Assembly: GCF_017591435.1 (NCBI RefSeq)
Contig: NC_059300.1
Location: forward strand, 8,620,058-8,684,057
From: Portunus trituberculatus
Taxonomy: Eukaryota > Arthropoda > Malacostraca > Decapoda > Portunidae
Length of the DNA: 64,000 bases
Reading direction: 5' to 3'
Below are positions 33,433 to 64,000 of the stretch, one piece after another. How positions within the stretch are numbered: the stretch's first letter is position 1; each line of letters begins with the position of its first letter. Under the pieces are notes generated by a model. That model had not been told where the DNA came from, did not search any database, and was given only the letters and a program-made list of their open reading frames with translations. A program made the position numbers and the translations under genes.

Positions 33433-34760
33433 AAAACTGAACAAAACCAAGAAGCTGTAGCAGGTCTACCTAAGGCATCCTAAATAAGTGTCATGATAAG
33501 AAATGACTGGCAAGATGGTTGTGTAAATATTTGTGTGAATGTTTTGTAGTGTATGTACAACGACTGTCAAGGAATGGGCACATTGCACTTGAAAAGAATG
33601 TAAACGTGTTTGGCTTTGATCATTGGGGAATATGATTCCAAGTAGTGTGACCACATGACCTCATCACAGCATTTTTTTCTACATTTAACATACTGAGTTG
33701 CGTGACATTGTTGCAATGGTCTGCAGTATTCTTCATAGAGGCCCAGAATCATGCATCTCTGAGAGGGATGAAGTCCATTCTGTACCAAATAACCCTTCAG
33801 TCGTCTGTGACTGACCAACCCACCAACCCCCCTTTGTAATGGCTAGGAATAATGTAAGAACGTTCTCATAGCATCATCTCTGTTTGTAGTGGTTACATAT
33901 GTAAAAAAATGTTTTCTTATCTTTAAAGTGTGTATCAGTAAAAATTGAATAAATATAAATAGAATATACACAAGTAATTTCCTTCAGACAGTGGTAGGAA
34001 GCTGTTATGTGGTGCTTAATTGAAGCCAACTATTCTATAAAAGTAGGTAGGGAAAGACGTACATGCCAACCTTAGTTACCTGAGAGTGGTTACAAGTTTT
34101 GTACTGTTGAGGACCCTTCCCAAGACCATCAGGCAAAGTATAATACCTTGACACTTAGTGATAAACTGGCTGACAAAAATTCCTGATCCATACTTGATCA
34201 TCTTTAGCCATTTCTTGATGCAACAAGTGAGTTACCAACAAGATGTAAATCTCTGTGGCACTATGTTACATCACTGGCATTACTGGAATGAATACTTTGC
34301 AAAATGTTAAACTCTTGCAGCTGACTACTTATTGGTATTTTGCACTCTAATGTATATCCATATCCTTTCTGCTTAATATCTATCCCAGCTATGTCATTGT
34401 AGTGTAAAGTCCCTGTTTTATGTCTCGGTGGTATCTCAACTCATTTCCTTGCACCTGTTTCAGAGATTTTCAGCACCCACCAGTCTCTTGGTAATATCAT
34501 GAGTTTTGTGGCTTCTCTAAAACCCTTAATCATTTACTGAACTCCATGGCAATGATATTAAAACAGTCCACTTATCCTTTTTATGCACCTTTATTATTCT
34601 AGCTCCTCATTCATACACACGTTACATTATATTATTTTCAAACATCATATTATCGTTCTTTTATTCCTAAGTTCCTAGCCAGCAAGGATATTTTATATTC
34701 AAGGAAAGTCAGCTAATTCAACACGTATTTTATACATCTTACCTCAGGTACTACCATAAG
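33433..34760. other. Intergenic stretch between the PHRF1 and ACE 3' ends
   Basis: I see no supportable gene or repeat in this convergent intergenic interval. Confidence 0.4.
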
Positions 34761-34761
<1 letters not shown>

Positions 34762-34817
<56 letters not shown>

Positions 34818-34882
34818 AGTGATCACTAGAATTAAAAAAAACATTTCCTGTATTCTAACAACTTCCCCTCCTCCCCACCCAA

Positions 34883-34926
<44 letters not shown>
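34762..34926. repeat. (TC)n tract, unique spacer, then (TC)n(AC)n
   Basis: (TC)n fills about 34762-34814. After about 70 bp, a TC run passes into (AC)n at about 34884-34926. Confidence 0.93.
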
Positions 34927-34929
<3 letters not shown>

Positions 34930-35163
34930 ATTCACATTCATAACGACAGTCCGACATATCCAAAATTCGAGGAAGAAATTGAAACAGGTGCATTTCACAA
35001 ACCAATTACTAAATGGAAACTGTTGAGCTGGTGAGTCGGATCCGGAGCTTTGGAGATTTTGGAAAAGAGGAAACGGTCAATGATAGAGAGAGAGAGAGAG
35101 AAAAAATATTGCATGTATTAACTTTTCAATGCAAATCTCTTCCAAAATACGCTTGGCATCGCT

Positions 35164-35169
35164 TTTAAT
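35164..35169 (-). promoter_or_regulatory. Candidate ACE polyadenylation signal
   Basis: ATTAAA on the - strand, about 340 nt after the ACE stop codon, is the first usable hexamer downstream. Confidence 0.35.
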
Positions 35170-35509
35170 AATCTGGAGTTTCCTTTTCTTTAGACTAATT
35201 ACGTATGGTTCGTTTCGTTTCGAGAAAGATCGTCGGGACCAACTCGAAGCACCGATTTCTCAGTGTCAGTAGGCTCAGTCTGTCCTTGCATCGCAGTAGT
35301 AAACACACACACATTTTCACTCGCACTCGTATTTTGTGTTTTTCCCCGTATCTTACGTCGAAATAGTCACACAGTGCAGAAGGAAGATCGGGAGTACACG
35401 TGAATCTCTAGAAACACAGTAAACTACAAGCCTCGGTCGGCGTGATCTAGATGGTCCCTAAATCTTCCTCGATGATCTTTTCCTCGGATTTCGGATTGTC
35501 GGCGTGGTT

Positions 35510-56860
<21,351 letters not shown>

Positions 56861-58050
56861 CTGGTAGGAGAAGGAGAGAGAGAGAGAAAAGGAGCGTTAC
56901 ATTAGCGAAGTAGGATTGCATTACGGCATTCTATGGAACTTTATGGGAATGGAATGAGTTGGAATGGAACCGTTGTGGCTATTTGAAGATCGTGATGCGT
57001 ATTAGGAATGCAGTTAAAGAGGTAAAACGATGCTGTGGGGAATGAAGTACGGGGTGTGGCTGTGGCTTGGTGGAAGTAATGATGTGGTGGAAGGATGAGG
57101 AAGTGGAGGATTGATGTGGGAAGAGGGTGTTGGAATAAATACCGGGATGTGGGGAAGGTGTTTATAACTGGATGATTTTTTAGGAGGTGATCTGGAGGGA
57201 TGTGACGTGTTAATCATTTGAGACGGGAAGAGGTGGAGGAGTGGGGCCATTTCAGTGCTAGGAGATTATTCGGTGTTGAGCGGAGGAGCGGTTAATATAG
57301 ATGTGGGTTATAGAAGATGGAGGAGTAATGGAGTGGAATCATACATAGGATGTGTAAAAATGTAGTAGTGAGTAAGATGAATTTAGATTAGAAGGGATGG
57401 TGAAGGAGTATCATGATAAAGGAGAAGAAGAGGAGGAGGAGGAAAAAAAGAGACGCCGCAAGGATGGAGACAGATTCTGATATGCATTCTAATACAACAT
57501 AAACAAATGAATAAATAAATAAATCATATGCCGGAGATGCAAAATAGATAATTGAAGTGTTGCTCAAGACAGTAATGGCGCAGTGAAGGTGAGAGCAAGT
57601 ATTTTTTTTTGGAGATGAATATTCAGAGCGATAACTTAAGAGCCCAATTTGTTATTCATAAGGCTTGCTCGTTTGTGGTCCTGAATAGTTAGGCAGAAGT
57701 GATGGTTAACGAGTGTTAGGGAAAATATCACTTGGAGGTCATGTTTCTCTCTGTTTGCTTACATGGTTTTTCTTTCTTTTCCTTCTTCTTTCGGTGTGTG
57801 TAATTCCAACTTCGTTTTGTGCAGTATAAGAAAGGACCAAAGTGTGCGAACCAACCACTCCGTTACCGTACTGTACTCTCCGGGTGTGGGTTGTCACGAG
57901 TCCTAAGATGAAATGAAGCTTAGGACACCGCGAAGTTCCAACGCGGTGTAGTAAATCTGCATTTATGATCCGAATGAACTTTTTTCTATCTTTAATCTAT
58001 TTTAATTTTTTATCATCCTTTTAAAGATCATGTTTGCTGCTTCGTTTAAG
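56861..58050. other. Sequence upstream of ACE exon A
   Basis: This is probably the 5' intron of ACE. I looked for a signal-peptide exon on the - strand and found none I could support. Confidence 0.4.
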
Positions 58051-58054
58051 ACAG

Positions 58055-58300
58055 GCGTGATTTTTTTTTTTTATACGCAAGAAGGAAAGCTGGCCACGGG
58101 CAACAAAAGATTTAAAAAAGACCCACTTGCAATGTCAGTTCCCTTAAAGATTAAAATAAAATTAGCCAAATGTCTGGGACAAATGTCTTGAAACTTCCCT
58201 TTTAAAAGAAGTCAAGTCCTAGGATCCAAGGCTGTTCGTTGCTTTAATTTTCTACAGAATGCAACGCTGAAAAAAACTTTTCCTGAAGTATATTTAAGAG
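58055..58300 (-). repeat. Possible 3' end of a LINE/SINE, minus orientation
   Basis: On the + strand it starts with a T-run (reverse of a poly(A)) and then 'AAGCTGGCCACGGGCAAC'. Its complement resembles the 'TTGCCCTTGGCCAGTGCCC' that precedes the poly(A) of the LINE at 49000-51840. 'GTCTTGAAACTTCCC' and 'AAGTCAAGTCCTAGGA' are also words I associate with decapod retroelement 3' ends. Confidence 0.4.
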
Positions 58301-59699
58301 CTTCTTTGGCCTTGTTCATTCATGCATACATACACGTCTGTCCACCACCCGACACACAGGCGCGCACCATCCAGTTAATGTAGTCGGTCACAAAAAGAAA
58401 AAACGCATCTCACGCTCGATTTAAAAGCTTTTAGACGTGTATCGTGTTGGTCTGTCAGGACAGGGAAGGGGCTAGTTGTGGAGGTGGAGAGGAACGAGGG
58501 CAGGCGAGTCGTGGACCAGCTGGGCGCTAATTACTGTCCAAGTGTTGGTTGACCATATCTGTCGCCTCGCTTTGTTTCCCACATCCATGCACATAGCCAC
58601 ATCTCATCAGTATTCCTTTCCTCCAGCTCCCTCACCATCACTCACTGGCTTCTCTAGAAATCTAAGGTTATAATCGCCTGAAGGTTCAGTCACGCTCTAC
58701 GGTCTCGTCTCCGCCTTACCCTCATCTTACAATTCCCATACACGCGGCCTCGTCAGACGATCAGCGGCAAGTGTGGCGTTTCAGTGGATAGTGTGTGGGA
58801 AGGGATCATGTAGACGTTCGGAACTAAATCACCATTATTGCTCGAGTAGGCTCGTCAACGATATAAAATTCCAACTGAACCATACTCGTCATGGAGACCA
58901 TGGCCTATTAATGGTAAGTCTGTACTTAGCGAGCCATACGTACGTTCTTGTATCAATTCTCATTTGTATAAAACACAATCTCCTTTCCTCAGCCTTCTCC
59001 TAGCCGAGCAGGTGTTACACAATGGCGTCACCAGCAGACCTTATTCCATATCATTTTATTTATGTCATCAGATAACTCTCACGTAACATTGACCTTGGTA
59101 AAAGACACCTTCACTTTCTTATCAGCCTCACTTCCCAACATATGCATAACACACAAGTCTTTATCACTCCAGGGATTCTTGTAAGAGACCAAACAGAGGA
59201 AAAGTGCAATGCATCAAAGCTTATTTTGAAGACAAACACAAAAATAGATTCCCAAATCTCCAGCCTTTCTCCTTTACAAGGCATTTCCTGGATACCCGCG
59301 GGTGGTGCTGCCTTTGACTGGAACAAGGTAGCATGGAAAAGAATGAATATCTTTTTTCGTAAACATCTATATGGAGAGTGATGTGGAAGCGGGAAAGAGA
59401 GGAGTGAGAGGAAGAGGGACCGAATGAATATGTGCGGCATGGAGGGAGGTCACTGGAGGACGTGGTAGTGGTGTGGTGGTTGAGTCCTACTGTTCCTAGG
59501 AAGAAAGAGTATCGACATCGTATTTTGGAATGTTCTGTTAAACACCTAACTTAGCGAGAGTCGGTGTTTAACCACTACACCAAGAAAAGTGACCGCGGAG
59601 CTCCCCGTGCTAGGCAACTAAGAAACCCGATGGAGGTGGACACGACGCGGTTGTCCATACGTGTATACAATTCTGAGCGAAGGGAAGGGGAGGTGGGCG

Positions 59700-59700
<1 letters not shown>
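58301..59700. other. Non-coding stretch
   Basis: Several short frames but none with splice support or family resemblance. Nothing further can be claimed. Confidence 0.35.

Positions 59701-59752
<52 letters not shown>
59701..59752. repeat. (GT)n microsatellite
   Basis: About 26 GT units. Confidence 0.95.
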
Positions 59753-59756
<4 letters not shown>

Positions 59757-61250
59757 AGTGTGTAGGTGGAAGGGAAAGGGACGAAGATGAAGAAAGCAGT
59801 ATGTCACATTCTATTTATAATAAAATAAGATATATTTCCACACCGTCTATTCCACCTTTGTGACTGGGATACCTTCACCGTCCCTCACAGATAGGGGACG
59901 GTGAGCTTATCATCATGAGGGCGTAATCTTACCAGGTTTTCACTTCTACCCTCCCTAAATCCGCAGGGAAGCTCATGCACCAATAAGAAAACGATATTCA
60001 CGTATTTTAGCTCCAAAACTTTTACCTTCTCTTTTTAATTGGATGTTTTCCCTGCTTTATTAAACTCATTAGTGGCAGCTGCCTTCGTCAAGCCTTCTAA
60101 TGACGCCACTGAGAAGAAATCAGAGAAAAAGTGAACAAAATTAATGTGAGGAAGGAACAAGTGATGTAATATAATGGGCGGCGCAGATCCCACCTCGTCT
60201 TTTCTCTGACGTTGAACTGACAGGAGCAAGTGTGAAGGAGATTCCATGTGGGAGGAGAGGTGATGGGAGGGAGGCTTTGTTCAGGACAACTGGAGGAGCG
60301 TGAAATGAAGAAGACAGGTGAAGTGGGAAGGGCACAGGTGTACGTACAATAGAACAGGTATTCCTATTTCTGTAACGTGTTTTCTTACTCGCATTAGGCT
60401 TAAACGTGGAGGTGGTGGTAGTGGTTAAGACATAAGGAATCTTCGCAGCGGATATACATTAGGAAGCTGAAATATGCCACTCATGAGCTTTTATTTTCAA
60501 GGGAATGCTGTCTCTTCCACCGAGAAAGTGCCGTGAGCTAGGGGTCGATTCTGTGATTTAGGGCTAAAGCAACGAAGAACTACCCGGCCACTTTATATTT
60601 GGTGACTGGGGACTGTATTATTTTAAAACACTGTTGGCCCATGAGGATTGTCTGCCAAGGCCACAGAGATCAGTAGGGTTCTCATGAATATTTTTCCCAT
60701 TGACTTCACATAATCCTTGTTTAACGATCGCTAGAGTCACGAAAACATTCTTAAAAAACCGCAATGTCTTCCACTCCAGCCTGTTGCAAAAAATAGTCTA
60801 CTTACGAAAACGTGTGAGGATATGGTTCCAGGATCTTGAGGAAGGAAGGCGGTGACCATTTATTATGATAATTGCCTGTTTCTCTTACTACTTAGACCTT
60901 TCACCTGCTTACATTAAGAATAAGAAGCTAAAGAGGAGCCTTGTCAGATCTTTATAAGGGAATATAAGGTTAAAAGGTCTGCTCCTTATTACAATAATTC
61001 CCCCTTTCGTAATACTCCTCTCATCTGCCTGTATTAGACGCAACACACACCGAATAACGAGTAGTATATGAGGAAATGTAACCAGGAAGATTTAATTTAG
61101 AAAAAATAACAGACAAGAGAAAGAAATGTCTGGGGGTGTGAGGCTGAGTAGGAAAGGAGAATATGGAGAAGAAATGTAATGAGGAAAATTTATTTTGTAG
61201 AATTAAGGGACAAAATAGGGACTTGTTTTAGGTTGTGTGGGAAATTGTAG
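59753..61250. other. Non-coding stretch
   Basis: I see nothing supportable in this 1.5-kb interval. Confidence 0.35.
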
Positions 61251-61254
61251 AAGT

Positions 61255-61528
61255 GAGAGGGAAGGTCTATCTTTATGAGGAAGGAGAGGGAAGGCTTATC
61301 TTTGTGAGGAGGGAGAGGGAAGGTCTATCTTTTGTAAGGAATGAGAGGGAAGGTCTATCTTTATAAGGAATGAGAGGGAAGGTCCATCTTTGTGAGGAAG
61401 GAAAGGGAAGGTCTATCTTTGTGAGGAAGGAGAGGGAAGGTCTATATTTGTGAGAAAGGAGAGGGAAGGTCTATCTTTGTGAGGAAGGAAAGTGACGGTC
61501 TATCTTTGTGAGGAAGGAAACGAAGGTC
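61255..61528. repeat. 29-31-bp minisatellite
   Basis: About nine head-to-tail units built on 'GGAAGGTCTATCTTTGTGAG' plus 'GAAGGAGAG', with point changes between units. Confidence 0.9.
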
Positions 61529-62012
61529 GGTCTTGCTCACAGTCCACCTCCGGCGAGGAACTAAAACAATCACGCATTCTTGAGCTAATCTGCCTCGCTC
61601 CAGTAAGACCAACAAACATTTAAACAAACCGGAGACAGTGCATGACTTACAAAACGCGAAAGGTTAGGAGAAGTGTTGCTCGTGTTTTTTCTGTACGTGA
61701 CATTCTCATATTTATTTGTCTTTATATCGTTGTTTTGTACATTATATTTACCACTCGTTCAATATTGCACGTGCTCATGTACTTCTTGTTCATTAATCAC
61801 CAGTTTGTAAGTATCTTTCGCCATACTCATCCTTGAGACGTTGTTTTCTATACTTGTTTGTGTATTTGCTTGCTTGTCTCACCATTTGTTGTCATGTTTC
61901 TCACGTGATTAAGGAGGAATGGGGGAGGGGAGGATAATGAACGGGACTTCCCCGATACACGAGGATAAAATGCCATGGACGATTATGATCATGAGAAAAA
62001 ATCACGTTGGAT

Positions 62013-62250
<238 letters not shown>

Positions 62251-62700
62251 TGTTCAGAACTTACTTTGAAATAAACATTGCAGTATAAGAATGTAAAGTG
62301 ACTGTGATGGTGGTGAACAAATATAGTGATCTGCAGTACATACAGGCTGATATGACGCACTTGCTTATCTATCTGTGTCTTCACGAATTCAGGGAAGTTG
62401 ATGGACGCCTGGCAATGCAGTGAGGATTCAGCTTGATGCACGGATTCTGTACGTGCCGAGGTTGTTTTTGTTACTCTCCTTAACAATCTCTCGTATGCGA
62501 TACAAAGCCAACTCATAAAATCATGGCAGATAATTATTGTCTGATATTTACAACCAGAGAGAGAGAGAAAAAAAAAGTAGATTTAAGACGATGGTATTAA
62601 GAACACGCAAGAGCAAAGTATATTAAGACGCAAAAAAAAAAAAAAATAAATAAATAAATAAAGAAAAAAACATCGACACGAACAACTAATAAGGACTGAA

Positions 62701-62843
62701 TGACAACGAAAATTAACATGAAAATAATGATATTGGAGAAAATCAATTATCATTTATCTAAACAACGTAACGACTAAATGACAACGAAAATTAAGATGAA
62801 AATAATGATATTGGAGAAAATGAATTATCTTTTATCTAAACAT
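62701..62843. repeat. Two-copy tandem duplication, period 77 bp
   Basis: 62701-62766 and 62778-62843 share 'TGACAACGAAAATTAA' and 'GATATTGGAGAAAAT' with very few differences. Confidence 0.85.
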
Positions 62844-62959
62844 CTCGTCTCCAGGAGAACTCACATCCTGCCACTGTGTGTTATGGTAAATGTCGCAGTA
62901 CATGTGTTTTCCTCTTCCCCGTCAGGTAGGTTCAGGTTTTTGTGGCGTCGCCTGTGGGT

Positions 62960-63260
62960 GTCTCGTGGGTGGGTGGGTGGGTGGGTGAGGGGAACAGCAT
63001 GCGGCGTGGTGAGGGTGGGGAAGTGGGTGGGGTGATGTGAAGCAAGGGGTTCGGGACAATACTAAGCTACACCCAAGATTGTGAGGCGTCGTGTCATCGT
63101 GTCTGAGGTCGCGTGTTTGATGTATGTGGTGGTGGTGGGTGTTTTTTTATTTTTTTTTTGTATCATTCTCTTTCTTGTCTCTTTCGTCACTACATACCGT
63201 ATAGCAGCTTTACTACGACCACCACCACTGTCACTACCACCACCACCACCACCACTAGTA
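62960..63260. repeat. GGT/GTGGG-rich and (CCA)n simple sequence
   Basis: 'GGGTGGGTGGGTGGGTG' near 62970 and a (CCACCA)n stretch near 63216-63255 are low-complexity. The former could form a G-quadruplex. Confidence 0.7.
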
Positions 63261-63407
63261 CTATCACCACCAGTTTTCCTTATGGTCGTATCTTAGAAAT
63301 TGTAGTTTTCATGGTGCGGTTTTAACTAACGTGCCGACCACTCACTTGAAACAATCACAACAGGAACTCGAAGTAGAAATCGTTGAAACAAAAACTCAAT
63401 CAGTAGC

Positions 63408-63409
<2 letters not shown>

Positions 63410-63463
<54 letters not shown>
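63410..63463. repeat. (GA)n microsatellite
   Basis: About 27 GA units. Confidence 0.95.
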
Positions 63464-63469
<6 letters not shown>

Positions 63470-63565
63470 TGCTGATCATGTCGATGGGAAAACTTTACAT
63501 GTTGCTGGCTTGTTTTTTTTATTGTTGTTGTCATGACTGACCTTGGTTTCGCAATAGGGAGATTA

Positions 63566-63567
<2 letters not shown>

Positions 63568-63638
<71 letters not shown>

Positions 63639-63652
63639 ACCACCACCACCAC
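63568..63652. repeat. (AC)n(CAC)n microsatellite
   Basis: About 34 AC units followed by five or six CAC units. Confidence 0.95.
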
Positions 63653-64000
63653 TGACTCAACGACACATACTTATTGCGATACATAATTGATCCTGGGATA
63701 AAATGAGACATCAATTAAAACCGAATCAGTTTAGACGAACTTTAAGAAAATGAGGATGTAGGCAGCGGGGTGGGAAGTTGGGGCTGGAGTGAGGCAGGGG
63801 GCGGACATGGGCGGGGTGGATAAGTGGGCGGATCGAGGCAAGACACCGACAGATCAGGAGCAGCGGACGTGACTCTTGCGTGCGCACCTTTTGAACATCG
63901 ACTAGGTAATAAATTCCTTTCATCCGGTATGGATAAATGGCGCACTTCCTTGAGTAGGGAAAAAAATGACACCAATAAAAACTAGCCGCGAGGTAGGCTG
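63653..64000. other. Window end without a recognised gene
   Basis: A short - strand stretch (63894-63955) lies between an acceptor-like CAAGGAAG and a donor-like AAAAG|GTGCGC, but its peptide matches nothing I know. Confidence 0.3.

Noticed and set aside
63742..63975. A - strand frame at the window end as the missing ACE 5' exon
   Set aside because: The peptide has no signal-peptide hydrophobic core and no resemblance to the ACE N-terminus.

Overview
The window is nuclear DNA from an animal, most probably a decapod crustacean and plausibly a crab. I infer this from spliced genes with GT-AG introns, arthropod-type gene structures, very dense dinucleotide microsatellites, and retroelement and MITE families that I recognise as common in decapod genomes. 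No database search was possible.

Four host genes can be read. From left to right: (1) the last coding exon of an RCBTB1/2-like gene (RCC1 + BTB protein), + strand, 4816-4956; (2) the complete four-exon gene for ribosomal protein S13 (uS15), - strand, 13671-18260, 151 aa; (3) the complete 11-coding-exon gene for PHRF1 (PHD and RING finger protein 1), + strand, 20893-31671, 2088 aa, with RING, PHD, a very long disordered Lys/Ser/Pro/Arg-rich middle and a C-terminal SRI-like domain; (4) twelve coding exons of an angiotensin-converting enzyme (peptidase M2), - strand, 35510-56860, 663 aa, including the zinc site and a C-terminal membrane anchor, but lacking the signal-peptide exon(s). All exon phases join without a gap. 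RpS13 and PHRF1 are divergent and may share a promoter region (about 18.3-19.1 kb).

The rest is repeats. Positions 1-4600 hold a pile of CR1/L2-like LINE copies in one orientation, two of them about 1-2% diverged and sharing the same frameshifts. The left half also holds pogo/Tigger-like terminal-inverted-repeat elements with TA duplications, one nested in another, and a hAT-type element with an 8-bp duplication. The ACE locus (35-57 kb) holds two piggyBac-like MITEs with TTAA sites, a tRNA-derived SINE, a broken poly(A)-tailed LINE on the opposite strand, and many long (AC)n, (AG)n, (AT)n and (ATT)n tracts. Two of these tracts directly abut ACE splice donors. Past 56.9 kb I find no gene, only microsatellites and minisatellites.

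I found no novel multi-gene system. The observations most worth checking are a 67-bp segment present in both large RpS13 introns (possible intronic ncRNA pair), LINE 3' ends that always run into (AC)n, microsatellite-embedded splice donors and a possible soluble/membrane isoform switch in ACE, and an isolated GC-box/TATA promoter-like site at 53.05-53.23 kb.
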